This document shows positions 11,608 to 22,163 of a stretch of 64,000 nt of DNA, piece by piece. How positions within the stretch are numbered: position 1 is the stretch's first letter; each line of letters begins with the position of its first letter. Made by a program: the position numbers and the translations under genes. The notes below the pieces were generated by a model. The model was not told where the DNA came from and did not search any database. It saw only the letters and a list, made by a program, of their open reading frames with translations. Source of the DNA: Gigaspora margarita (taxonomy: Eukaryota; Glomeromycota; Glomeromycetes; Diversisporales; Gigasporaceae); assembly GCA_009809945.1 (NCBI GenBank), contig WTPW01000150.1, forward strand, positions 301,551-365,550. The letters run 5' to 3'.

Positions 11608-12276
11608 GGGTTTATTTAAAATATGCACATGCACAGTTGTGCATCCCTATATGTTTTTAAAATTTTACTAGAATAACTCCTATTGCAATCTCAAAATTTT
11701 ACTATAGTAACCCCTAATGCACTTTTAACAAAAAATGCTTTTTTTGTAATGATATCTTTAAATTTTAAATTTAATTCTATTTCTACTTCTAACCAACCCC
11801 AACTCTAACCCTAATCCTAACCTTAATTATTGTATATATTTGTTACAATAAGTGCACAGTTGTTCTAATTATTGTTTGTACAGTCAAACCTCTATAAATG
11901 CAACCTCTTTAAATGCAATACCTCTCTAAATGCACGTTTTTGTCTTGTCTGTAAGAAATTATTAGTGATAAATGCACGTTCTATATTCTGTAAATGCATG
12001 TTCTTCCAAATAATTTTCTATATCATGCTACCTCCCTAAATGCACGTAGCCAATTAAATCTTAGTATTTAAGATAGGTTATACGGTTTTTAGTAAAAGTT
12101 ATACAAACTTGATGACCTAATTTTTAAAGCTGCAATTTAATTGGCTCTCCCTAAATGCAATACCTTCTTAAATGCATGTTGTAGGCTTGTCTGTACATGT
12201 TGTATTTATGGAGATTTGACTGTATTTGTTTTTATGTAGTACATAGCTATGCATGGTATACAAAATTAATAAATCC
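11608..12276. mobile_element. MULE-like element J (9-bp TSD)
   Basis: Ends are GGGTTTATTTAAAATATGCA and a partner reading GGATTTATTAATTTTGTATA, followed on both sides by inverted CATGCAYAGYTRTG words. It is flanked by a perfect 9-bp duplication TATTATATT (11599-11607, 12277-12285). The 9-bp TSD suggests the Mutator/MULE superfamily, by inference. The interior has a short CTAACCCTAATCCTAACC telomere-like run (about 11800-11822) and the nested element F2. Confidence 0.75.
11881..12222. mobile_element. TA element F2 (342 bp) nested in J
   Basis: Ends are CAGTCAAACCTCTATAAATG and the complement of ATTTATGGAGATTTGACTG, with TA on both sides (11879-11880, 12223-12224). It is the same length as F1 and has the same internal order (AATGCAATACC, CTTGTCTGTAAG, ATTTAATTGGCT) in opposite orientation. 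Confidence 0.87.
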
Positions 12277-12396
12277 TATTATATTAGCATATATTTATTT
12301 TATAATTTTAAATTTTAAGAAAAAGATGCTTAATTTTAAAATTTTTGATCAAAAATTCAAAATTAAGCATCATTTTTTTAAAATTTAAAATTATAA

Positions 12397-13410
12397 TCAG
12401 TCATAGGACATGTCCCCTTGAAATAAGTTTAAAATAAGTTTATAATAAAAATTATAAAAAAATATATGAATTTATTATAAACTTTGAGCTAAAGATCCTT
12501 CTTAGCTTAACTAATTAACTTAAAATTAAATTTTGCGGATATATAGAACAAGAAAAGAAGAAAATTTTGAGTTTAAAACTGTGTTAAAATTTTGCCAATT
12601 CTGCACTTTTTCAAAATGTAACTCTGTCAAAAACAAATATTTACAAATTTTAAATTAGCAGTTATGTGTAAAATTATGTTCTGAACAAATTTACTTAGGT
12701 GACTAAAGTTAGTTGCCTTGTAAGAAAAATGGTTTATCTATGTACTAAAGTTAAAATTTATTATATTTCATAATCTAACTTTTTTTTTATTAGATAACCT
12801 ACTTAGGGCTCTCAAGCAAAGTTGTTCAACATGTAATTTTATACCACATTTGAGGTTAAAACGCACTTTTTGAACCTTTTACTAAGTGAAAAATGTGTTT
12901 AAAATTAAAAAAATTTTTTTTTTAATTTTAAAAAAAAAATTTTTCTAACTTTAAACCCATTTTTTACTTAGTAAAAGGTCCAAAAAGTGCATTTCAACTT
13001 TGAATATAGTGTAAAATTACATGCTAAACAACTTTGCTTAAGAGCCCAAAGTAGGTTATCTAATAAAAAAAAAGTTAAATCATGAAATATAATAAATTTT
13101 AACTTTAGTACATAGATAATCCATTTTCTTACAAGGTAATCTACTTTCGTCGCCTAAGTAAAGTTGTTCAGAGCATAATTTTATATATAACTGCTAATTT
13201 AAAATTTGTAAATATTTGTTTTTGACAGAGTTACATTTTAAAAAAGTACATAATTAACAAAATTTTAATAGTTTTTAAGCTCAAAATTTTCTTCTTTTCT
13301 TGTTCTATATATCTACAAAATTTAATTTTAAGTTAATTAATTAAACTGAGAAGGATCTTCAGCTCAAAGTTTATAGTAAATTCATATATTTTTTTATAGT
13401 TCTATGACTA
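12397..13410. mobile_element. FoldC copy 2, most complete (1014 bp)
   Basis: This is a nearly symmetrical foldback. Ends are TCAGTCATAGGAC and TAGTCATAGAAC (complement), flanked by TAA (12394-12396, 13411-13413). The arms are mirror images around about 12920 with landmarks ATATAGAACAAG, GAACAAATTTACTTAGG and AAGCAAAGTTGTT. The TAA duplication would fit PIF/Harbinger, but copy 1 does not show it clearly, so the class stays open. Confidence 0.8.
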
Positions 13411-13596
13411 TAATGTTAAAGTATATCAATATAATATATTTTTATGCATAGAACAAGTTTACTTATAGCATAAAAATAGTATTAATTAGTAAATATTTAA
13501 AAATTATAATATTTTTTATAATTTTATTAATAAAATTATACAAATATTATTATTTTCAAATTTCTACTAAGTAAATCTCTTTTCAACCTCTAATTA

Positions 13597-14482
13597 AAGT
13601 TGTAGAAAAGTGTCTTGCAATCAAAATGGTAGTTAAAATGTTAAAATTGGCCTAGTAGATCGTAAGATATAATTATTTTAGTCTTTATCCCTTAGATTGT
13701 AGTAGAACACAGGCAAATTTGCCTGCATTTTTGCACTTTTTTTGCTCTGATTTACTTTTTTTAAATATCAAGATAATTAAATAAAACTTTGTACAATTAT
13801 ATTTAAAAATAAGGATTACTTTTTTGCAAAATTAGTTTTTATATTGTAAGAAAAAAATTTTAAGTTATATATAAGCTAAAAATAGATATCTTTAAGAAAA
13901 AAATTTTTAAAAAAATTTTATCACAATTTCTCTGTAATCTTATTTAGTTTTAGTTTTAAAGCTATAGTTCTTAAGACAATATTGTAGTTTATATAAAGGA
14001 TAATAACTTTTATTATTGCAACTTTAATGATTTATTTGTAAAAATCAAGACTTGTATTAGAAGTAAAAGTTTTTTTTATAGACAGGAACATATAAAATTT
14101 AAGAAAATCTAAAGAAAAATTTTAATAGTAAAAATGCTAATACAAGAACTTTAAACTTTGATTATACTAAAGTTTTCTAATAATTTTAAAAAATTTTTAT
14201 AACAAAGGTACTAAAACAAAACTCTAAGAATATTTTTTACTTAGAAAAGGTATAGCTAAAATCAATATTTAAAATTTTATTAAAATTTTATTAAAATTTT
14301 TAAAATACGCAGCCAAATTTGCCTGTGTTACAATCTAAGGGATAGCTATTTGTTTTCTTTTTTATTTATATAAAAAAGAAAATATATAGTTATGAAAGCT
14401 AAAATACTTATATCTTGTGATCTACTAGGTTGATTTTAATGTTTTAACTGCCATTTTGTCACAAGATACTCTTTTACAACTT
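13597..14482. mobile_element. element M, two-layer inverted repeat (886 bp)
   Basis: Outer ends AAGTTGTAGAAAAGTGTCTT / AAGTTGTAAAAGAGTATCTT continue through about 80 bp of inverted sequence, including the shared CCTAGTAGATC module. An inner pair, TATCCCTTAGATTGTA with CAAATTTGCCTG, marks a second element inside (about 13688-14343). The inner part recurs in reverse at 45040-45472 and 55288-56005. No target duplication is seen. The open frame at 14456-14656 straddles the end and is not called. Confidence 0.65.
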
Positions 14483-14599
14483 ATCTTAAAATTGAAAAAA
14501 GGTTTATTTAGTAAAGAAAAAGGTTTCTTTGAAAACTTCAAATTTGAAATTTTAAAAGCAATAAAAAAAATATTTAGTAAACATATTTTTATTGTTTAC

Positions 14600-14810
14600 T
14601 ATGTTTTGTCACTGAACCTGGACATGTTTATGAACCTTGAACTGAACCTGAACTAAACTTATTTTAAGTTTAGGTTCAGATTCATGTTCAAAAATTTTAA
14701 GTTCATATTTAGTTTATGTTCTAAAAAATTTTCAAGTTCAGGTTCAGGTTTATTGAACCTGAACCTGAATCTATATTGAACTGAACTAAATCTATGAACT
14801 CTAATTACAA
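14600..14810. repeat. GTTCAGGTTCAG / CTGAACCTGAAC low-complexity tract
   Basis: Short words built on GAACCTGAAC and its complement alternate over about 200 bp, allowing many local hairpins. A looser version with AACTAGTTCA / TTTATGAACT words is at 56765-57300. No gene. Confidence 0.6.
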
Positions 14811-15356
14811 TATATCAAATATAAAATTAAGAAAAAATTTTAAATACAGTACCAGATAGCAAAAACTATCCATTTTTTTTTAAAGGTGTCAAATTTGAGA
14901 ATTTTATAATGATTCTGATTGGCTAATTTTTGTGTAACAAAATTATGATTGGTTAAAAATATAAAAATAATTTTTTTTATATAATAAGCGCCAAATTTTG
15001 GATTTTATAATAAATATTAACCAATCAAATTGCGAGCACATGATCAAGCATTAATCTGATTGGTCGATTGTCCTGCGCCAAATTTCTACTTTACTATAAA
15101 AGTTGCTAAATTTAAACCCTTATAGCTTTTTTAAAAAGCAAAATATTAAAAATCTGTTTTATAGATTTGTAGTTTAGATTACAAATAAAAAATTTGTAAG
15201 AGGGATTTTTAAAATAATAAGGGGTGTGCCATTTATCATGTGATTTATACCATGGATACATGAATCAGGGTGGTGATCACGTCTATATATAATATATATA
15301 TTATATATATTAAATTATATATAGTATATAATATATATATAATATATGGAATATTA

Positions 15357-15820
15357 TATTCATAACACTGATGTTATATAACACCCTATAATGCAAACTA
15401 GTTAGGCCACGCAAACTAATAAAATTGGTTCTCATAACCCAGCCAGGTCACTTTTTTTGAAAGTTAAAAATTTTTGTTATAGTAAAATTTTTTTTTAAAA
15501 AAAAATTTTATAAAAATTTTTATATTAAAAAAATTTTTAAATATAACATTTTTTCCGGCCGGCCGGGTCCTATTTGCTTGTCCTATGTTATAAGAACCAA
15601 CTAATTTAATTTGCATAGCCTTATGGTTATAGTTAGGGTTAGGGTTCAAGTTAGAGTTAAAGTTAAAGTTAAAATTAAAAATAAAATTTATAGTAAAATT
15701 GCGAGAGGAGCATTTTTTGTTAGTAACACAACAGGGGTTACTCTAGTAAATTTTGAAATATTTGAGAATTTTGAAAAGTGTTTAATATAGAATGTTATAT
15801 AACATGGTGTTATGAATATA
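15357..15820. mobile_element. element P with TATTCATAACACC ends, nested in O1
   Basis: The left end TATTCATAACACTGATGTTA and the right end (complement TATTCATAACACCATGTTAT) are inverted. The interior carries TTAGGGTTAGGGTT (about 15627-15642), a second inverted element (15425-15600), and a segment matching element J in reverse (AGGGGTTACTCTAGTAAA). The target duplication is not resolved in the AT-rich flank. Confidence 0.65.
15425..15600. mobile_element. 176-bp inverted element inside P
   Basis: Ends are TTGGTTCTCATAACCCAGCC and TTGGTTCTTATAACATAGGA (complement), with A/T-rich mirrored arms. Near the right end is the GC-only stretch CCGGCCGGCCGG (15555-15566), unusual in this DNA. This is the fourth nesting level: N, then O1, then P, then this. 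Confidence 0.65.
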
Positions 15821-15852
15821 ACTTTCCTATAATATATATATTATTTAATATT

Positions 15853-16112
15853 AAGTAACATTTTTTCTACTAGTCCGTTTTGGATAATTTTACTACCAAA
15901 ATGTTCGTCTCAATGAGACGATTCTAAAAAGCCCAAAATCATTAAATCCAATTACAGGATCACAAGATCGTTAAGGGTTTGCATTTATATATATATATAT
16001 ATATATATTAAAATTTAGTATATATAATAATAATACAAAACCTTAGCGATCCTGTGATCCTGTGATTGGATTTGGTAGTAAAATCTTCCAAAACGGACCA
16101 GTAGATCAAGAG
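15853..16112. mobile_element. palindromic element Q (260 bp) in O1
   Basis: The inverted arms contain CTACTAGTCCGTTTTGG and GGATCACAAGATCG, around a (TA)n centre at about 15990. It is flanked by a 12-bp direct repeat TTATTTAATATT (15841-15852, 16113-16124), possibly a longer duplication in AT-rich DNA. Its left arm has the CGTCTCAATGAGACG palindrome shared with W. A left half of the same family lies at 63278-63364. Confidence 0.7.
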
Positions 16113-16852
16113 TTATTTAATATTCTATATATTTATATAATATATTATAAATATTAGTCATTATATTAACCAATCAGAATTGAGACTAGGGTGATCACAC
16201 CATACATGGATGGGGGTGGCTATTAAGTAAAAAATATTATATGATAAATAGCATGCTCCTAACTTGTTGTGAAGTTATTAGACTTTAAACAATACTGAAA
16301 AAAATGGATGGTTTTCGCTATCCAGTACTATAATGATTTAAAGGCATCAGGATCTCATATGATTAACCAATTATTTTTCAAATTGGTAATCATATAAATA
16401 TTTTTGTTAAAGCTATTATTAAAGCCACTATTGGAGCCATCACTAAAGCTTTTATTAGTACTATTATTGGTGCTATCATTAGTACTATCAGTAAAGCTAT
16501 TATTAGAGCAGTAGTTAAAACTATAGTTGGAGTCTTAGAACTTTGTGAAATCATGCTTAGATTAGCAAATTTTTTCTTATTTTGGTAATTTGGTAGGTTT
16601 TTTTATTGAGTTCTTTTATTAAGTTTTTTATTATTTTTTTATAAATTCTCTCATAAATTTAATAGGTTTTATTTGTTTTTAGTAGGTTCTTCTAGTAAGT
16701 TCATCAGTAAATTCATAATTTTTTGTAGATTTTTTTTTGGTAAATTTATTATTTTTCTATAAATTTATTATTTTTGTTTAGTTATTTTTTGGCAAGTTTT
16801 TTTAATAAGTTCATAAATTTTTTAGTAAGCTTTTATTAAATTTTTTTAGTAA

Positions 16853-17018
16853 GAGCCATGCTATTTATCATGTGATTTTTACTATGAATACATCATTAGT
16901 GATAGTGATCATGTCTATATATTATATTAACAAATCAAAATTAAATAAAGTAATCATATTATATATAGATATAGGTAGCTACTAAGTAAAAAATATCACA
17001 TAATAAATGGCATGCCCC
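16853..17018. mobile_element. PIF/Harbinger-like MITE O2 (166 bp)
   Basis: Ends are GAGCCATGCTATTTATCATG and GGGGCATGCCATTTATTATG (complement), with a TAA duplication (16850-16852, 17019-17021). This is the shortest intact member of the family and shows what O1 looked like before insertion. Confidence 0.88.
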
Positions 17019-17352
17019 TAAATTTATTATTTTTTAGTAGGTTTATTTAGTAGGTTTTTCATTATTGTTTGTGTTCTTTTAATAAATTTATTGCTTTCAG
17101 TAGCCTTTTAGCAAGTTTGTTATTTTTTAAAGTTTACTTAGCAAATTTTTTCTTATTTTTATTAGGTTCTTCTAATAAGTTTTTTGTTATTTTTAGTAAA
17201 TTTCTAGTAAGCTTTTTATTAAGTTTTTCTAGTAAATTTGTTATTTTTTATTAGTTTAAGTTTATTTGGTAGATTTTTTGTTCTTTTTTTTAGGATCTTT
17301 TAGTAAATTTATTACTTTTTAATAGAGTTTTTTAATAAGTTTTTTAGTTTTA

Positions 17353-17694
17353 CAGTGTGGGACACTATAAATCAATACTTTTTTATATGAATTTTACAAA
17401 AATTAATATAACTTAAAAATAAAAAAAAATTTTAATAAAATTTTTTAACCAATTTGTAGTTTTAAGTCTAAGCTACAATTTGATTAAAAAAGTTTTTTGT
17501 TTTATTTTAACTTTAAGAAGTTATATTAATTTAAAGTTTATTAAGAAACTAAAAATTTGGCATTTAATATATAAAAAAAAGAAACTTATATTTGTTTTTG
17601 ACCAATCACAATTGATTCTATTATATTAACCAATCAGAATCAAGTATTTATTTTAAAATTGGCATGGGGTATTGGTTTATACTGTCCTGTACTA
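17353..17694. mobile_element. TA element S (342 bp)
   Basis: Ends are CAGTGTGGGACACTATAAAT and TAGTACAGGACAGTATAAAC (complement), flanked by TA (17351-17352, 17695-17696). The interior has CCAATCA-type words and a symmetrical AT core. A Tc1/mariner-like MITE is inferred from the TSD. Confidence 0.82.
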
Positions 17695-18189
17695 TAGTAT
17701 TTATTTAGTAGATTTTTTAATATGGGAGTTGAATCATAATTCTGAACATGTCTAATACTTGTTGGCAAAAATGGACAAACTCAAAAAACAATTGCCATTT
17801 TTTAGTAGTTTTTCTAGTAAGTTTTTTATTATTTTTTGTTAAATTTCTAGTAAGCTTTTGATAAATTTTTTTAATAAATTCATTGTTTTTTAGTAGGTTT
17901 GTTTTGTAGGTTTTTTGTTATCTTTTGTAAATTCTTTTGGTAAATTTTGCATTTTTTAGTAGATTTTTAAAGGATTCTTTACTATTTTTAGTTGCAGTTT
18001 TCTGTTTTTTTTACTATTCTTGTATAGTAAATATGCTATTTTTTTTGCTATTTTTGTTATAATAAATGTATCATTTTTTTACTGTTCTTGTTTTGTTATA
18101 GTAAATCAGTAGATTTGGTAAAAATAAATTTTGATACTTTATTACATAACAATATTTATTATACAACAATATTTATAAACTTTTTTTTT

Positions 18190-19496
18190 GTTATATATCA
18201 GCAAAATAAATATATGAAATTTTTCGAAAGAAATTGCATGCTGAAATCTTTCGAAAGAATTGCAATTGACGTGCTATCTTTCAAAAGAATTGCAATCTTT
18301 CAAAAGATTTTGGTATGCATTTCTTTCAAAATATTTCAAAAAAAATTTTGAAATATTTTGAAATATATTGTGAAATAGGGCAAATAAAAACAATGCAATC
18401 CTATATCTAATTATTACTCTTCAGGGTTGCAGGAGACAATATTTTGCATACTATTGCAATATTTCACAATATTTTACAAAATTTTCAAAATTTTTTAAAA
18501 AAATAAATAAATGATATACATATTCATATAATCACACTTTTGCAAATTTTTGAATATTTTCACAGGTTTTCGCATTGTTTCACAATTTAATATAAAATTT
18601 TATATTTTTTTATTATTATTATATATTATATATTTTAAATTTATTTTAAATTAAATATATATTTTATTCAATATTATATATTTTATTATATATTATACAA
18701 AAAAAAATAAAAAAAAATAACAAAAAAAAATAAACCCAAAAAAAAATAAAAAAAACAAAAATGAAAATGAAAAAAAACAGTATTTAAAATACTTTCGCAC
18801 TTCGTTGCATATAATCCCATAAAAAACTAGCCCTACACGCTTATTTTCACTCATCCCCAGTTAGCTATTATTTGCTTCTTTGTTTTAACTATCATTTTGC
18901 TTCAGCTATTTCTTTTGTTTTGATGGTGTTCTTAAAGTTGGTGTTCTTGTAAAGTGCTAGAAAAGTTAGGTTGTTTTTTTGCAAAGTGCTGAAAAAGTTA
19001 GGAATATAAAATAAAAATTAAAAAATAAGTAAAAAAAAAAACAAACAAAAAAACAAAAAACTGAATAAAAAAAAATAAAAAAAGCCCCAAATCTCTATTT
19101 CTCTGACAATTCAGAAATTGCTGAAAGCCAAGTTAATGTTCGCAAAATAGTGAAAAAGTCTGGGTTAGTTTTCTTCAAAGTACCAGGAATAAGAATTGTG
19201 TTCCCGCAAAGTGCCAGAATAAAATAATTAATAAAAAAAAATTTTTAAAAAAAAAAACAAAAACAAAAAAACAAATGTCAAACGAAATTGAAACTTGCGA
19301 AAACTTGTGAAAGCTTGCAGTAACTTGTGCCCATATTTCTCTAAAGATCGTTTTTGAAAATTTAGAAATTGTCGTTGATGTTCTTACAAAGTATTAGAAG
19401 TCTGAGTTGGTTTGCAAAATCAACTTGGTGTTCTTGCAAAGTGCTGAAAAGTTGTTGGTTTTCTTGCAAGGGATGGTATTCTTGTAAAGTATGAAA
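18190..19496 (-). repeat. RepA copy 3, reverse, cut by the assembly gap
   Basis: Order and words match 6130-8303: GAAATTGCATGC/CTTTCGAAAG block, AATGATATACATATT, AT-rich stretch, A-rich tracts, then TTCTTGCAAAG motifs up to the gap. It lacks the F1 insertion and so documents the empty site. Copy 4 on the far side of the gap is in the opposite orientation. Confidence 0.75.
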
Positions 19497-20218
19497 NNNN
19501 NNNNNNNNNNNNNNNNNNNNNNNNNNNNNNNNNNNNNNNNNNNNNNNNNNNNNNNNNNNNNNNNNNNNNNNNNNNNNNNNNNNNNNNNNNNNNNNNNNNN
19601 NNNNNNNNNNNNNNNNNNNNNNNNNNNNNNNNNNNNNNNNNNNNNNNNNNNNNNNNNNNNNNNNNNNNNNNNNNNNNNNNNNNNNNNNNNNNNNNNNNNN
19701 NNNNNNNNNNNNNNNNNNNNNNNNNNNNNNNNNNNNNNNNNNNNNNNNNNNNNNNNNNNNNNNNNNNNNNNNNNNNNNNNNNNNNNNNNNNNNNNNNNNN
19801 NNNNNNNNNNNNNNNNNNNNNNNNNNNNNNNNNNNNNNNNNNNNNNNNNNNNNNNNNNNNNNNNNNNNNNNNNNNNNNNNNNNNNNNNNNNNNNNNNNNN
19901 NNNNNNNNNNNNNNNNNNNNNNNNNNNNNNNNNNNNNNNNNNNNNNNNNNNNNNNNNNNNNNNNNNNNNNNNNNNNNNNNNNNNNNNNNNNNNNNNNNNN
20001 NNNNNNNNNNNNNNNNNNNNNNNNNNNNNNNNNNNNNNNNNNNNNNNNNNNNNNNNNNNNNNNNNNNNNNNNNNNNNNNNNNNNNNNNNNNNNNNNNNNN
20101 NNNNNNNNNNNNNNNNNNNNNNNNNNNNNNNNNNNNNNNNNNNNNNNNNNNNNNNNNNNNNNNNNNNNNNNNNNNNNNNNNNNNNNNNNNNNNNNNNNNN
20201 NNNNNNNNNNNNNNNNNN
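19497..20218. other. assembly gap, 722 N
   Basis: The run of N is flanked by RepA in reverse on the left and RepA in forward orientation on the right. An inverted repeat of more than 1 kb around an unsequenced centre is a plausible reason for the gap. The apparent 259-residue frame through the N is meaningless. Confidence 0.98.
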
Positions 20219-20589
20219 TTTAATATTTCAAATATATTCGAAATATTTTAGGACTGGGCTGGATCTGTAGATCTGTATCCTAAATCATACCAAGGACGTG
20301 TTTAATTAATATTTTCAAAATGTTTCGATTTGTTTCGAAATATTTCGATGATCATAGTACAAGATCAGATTAGATCTTTGTTTATTTTTTTTGTTTATAA
20401 TTTAGATCTTCTATCACTTTTACATTGTTTTTTCGTTTTCGCTTTGTTTTTTTTTGTTACGGTTTGTTTCGTTTAGTATCATTTTTTTTCTTTTATTTAT
20501 TATTATTTTTTAATTTTTTTTATTTTATTTCTACAAAAAAACACTTTTTGGCATGAAATATAGAGACTTTCCAACACTTTGCGCAAGGC

Positions 20590-20930
20590 AACGCATTGGT
20601 GTTGTCCTAGTTGGTGTCATCGCTAGTGTTGTAGTTGATGTCGTCGTTGGTGTCATTGTTGGAATTGTCACTAGCTTGTATTATTGGTGTTCTTGTGGAA
20701 TAGCTTTACGTGCCTCTTGGCATTCTTGTAGATGGTATTGCATAGATTTTTAGTGTTCTTGTAGGTGGTCCATTTGTTTTTTCTCTTGCGTTCATATGGG
20801 TGGTCTTGTTCGTTTCTCTTGCATTCGTATAGGGTGGTCTTGCTCGTTCTCTTGCGTTCATACGGGATCATATAGGTAATTTTTCTTGTTCTTCTTGTAT
20901 TTGTACAGGTGGTATAACACTAACACTACC
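20590..20930. repeat. minisatellite inside RepA copy 4
   Basis: Two arrays are adjacent. The first has 12-15-bp units of the GTTGGTGTCATTG kind (20600-20690). The second has about 35-bp units with GGGTGGTCTTG and TCTCTTGCGTTCATA words (20760-20870). Both strands stay open (20553-20753 +; 20671-20871 -), the latter with repeated YERKR words. Because the frames follow the tandem units I treat them as repeat-derived. Confidence 0.55.
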
Positions 20931-21733
20931 GAGAATAGTTTTTTTATTTTTTTTACTTACTATTTTTTAGAAAGTAGCGAATATAAGCGAATATAATCGA
21001 ATAGAAGTGAATATGAGCAAATAGAAGCAAATATAATGGAGATTTGGGGTTTTATTTTTATTTTTATTCAGTTTGCTTATATTCCGTTGTTTTCTTTTTA
21101 CTTATTTCTTTAATTTTTATTTTTTTATTATTCCAGTACATTGCGAAAACCTTCAATGATTATTAAATTATAAGAAACGAACTCTTACTTTAGAAAAATA
21201 GAGATTTGGAGCTTTGTTTTTTTTTTATTTAGTTTGCTTACGTTTTTGTTTTTGTTTGTTTTTCTTTTTTTTTACTTATTTTTTTAATTTTATTTTATTT
21301 ATTCCTGACTTTTTTCAAAACTTTGCAAGAAAACGATCTGACTTTTCTGGTACTTGCAAGAACAACAACTCTAACTTCTCTGACACTTTGCAAGAAGTAG
21401 TGAATATAAGCGATGAAGTGCGAAAGTAGTTAAAAATTATTACTATTTTTTCAGTTTTGTTTTTTTTTGTTATTTTTTTGGGGGGGTTTTTTTTTGGTTT
21501 TTCATTTTTTTTTATAATAATATATAATAAAAATATGTAATATAATATAATATATAATAAAATATATTTAATTTAAAATATAATGTATAATAATAATAAT
21601 AAATAAAAAAAATATAAAATTTTATATTAAAATGCGAAACCTTGTGAAAATATGCGAAAACCTATAAAACGTTTAAAAATAAGTATAAAGTATAATAGTA
21701 TTGATTAGAATTATTATTCGTAATTTTTAATCT

Positions 21734-21850
21734 GATTACTATCGATTATTACCGATTATTATCGATTACTAACTTAATCGATAGTCCTCGTCAGGGGGGA
21801 TTTTAATCGATTACTAACCAATAACCGATAAACATCGATAGTAATCCCCT
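21734..21850. repeat. ATCGATTA-rich inverted repeat, copy 2
   Basis: The left arm GATTACTATCGATTATTACC is mirrored by the right arm GGTTATCGGTAAT-like words ending ATCGATAGTAATC, around TCGTCAGGGGGG. It is related to 5578-5693. A MITE-sized hairpin with no coding content. Confidence 0.6.
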
Positions 21851-22163
21851 TACAAATTTTGGTGATGACAGATCTACTAATCTAGCTTGGTTTTACAGGT
21901 CTAAAATATTTTGAAATTATTTCAAATTATTTCGAACCAAAATATTTGAAAAATATTTTAAATCCACTTTTGAAATATTTTGAAACCTTTTTTGAAATAT
22001 TTCAAAACCTGAAATATTTCAAAATATATTGCAAAATATTTTGAAATATATTGCGATATACAAGGTCTTTTAAAAGATTTCACATGTGCGCAAGATCTTT
22101 CAAAAGATTTCGGTACTATAAATTTGATGATGTATAAAAATTTTTTTTGCAAAGTTTTTTTTT

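Larger units (their letters stand above)
11572..13462. repeat. palindrome palI copy 2, carrying three insertions
   Basis: The same inverted structure as 10068-11124 starts with GAACTTGTTTTATACATAAA and ends with ATGCATAGAACAAGTTTACT. Element J (with F2 inside it) and FoldC copy 2 are inserted in it. Removing them leaves a compact palindrome centred on the TTAATTTTAAAATTTTTGATC block near 12340. Confidence 0.65.
15221..16259. mobile_element. PIF/Harbinger-like element O1 nested in N
   Basis: Ends are GGGGTGTGCCATTTATCATG and GGAGCATGCTATTTATCATA (complement), with a TAA duplication (15218-15220, 16260-16262). It is related to the uninterrupted 166-bp O2 at 16853 and O3 at 63949. The 3-bp TWA duplication and GGGG ends fit PIF/Harbinger MITEs. 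P and Q are inserted within it. Confidence 0.82.
14847..16330. mobile_element. TA element N with three nested levels
   Basis: Ends are CAGTACCAGATAGCAAAAAC and TAGTACTGGATAGCGAAAAC (complement of the right end), flanked by TA (14845-14846, 16331-16332). The original element is the two flanks (14847-15220 and 16260-16330). It holds O1, which holds P and Q, and P holds a 176-bp inverted element. The flanks contain several ATTGGTTA-type words. No coding frame. Confidence 0.8.
16390..18010. repeat. long degenerate tandem repeat (TTTAGTAAGTTTTTTA words)
   Basis: The first 150 bp is a run of 12-15-bp units (GCTATTATTAAAGCC type) that reads without stops as alternating Ala/Ile/Lys/Thr residues, but there is no ATG. 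It grades into T-rich units such as TTTAGTAGGTTTTT and TAGTAAATTTATTATT up to 18010. Two elements (O2 and S) are inserted. The open frame 17069-17254 is within the array. No function is visible. Confidence 0.6.
20219..22140 (+). repeat. RepA copy 4, forward, near complete
   Basis: It begins with the same AATATTTC / GTAGATCTGT / AGATCTTTGTTTATTTTT order as copy 1 and carries CTTTGCAAGAA motifs to about 21400. It ends (21866-22060) in an inverted copy of its own start (GATCTACTAATCTAGCTTGG), so RepA itself has inverted termini. A minisatellite (20590-20930) and an ATCGATTA inverted repeat (21734-21850) are included. The hydrophobic frame 21214-21429 is the TLQE-type by-product. Confidence 0.72.

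Noticed and set aside
16392..16560. Ala/Ile/Lys/Thr repeat peptide
   Set aside because: No ATG, and it follows the 12-15-bp tandem unit that continues as non-coding T-rich repeat.
19491..20270. 259-residue open frame
   Set aside because: It runs through the 722 N and consists almost entirely of unknown residues.
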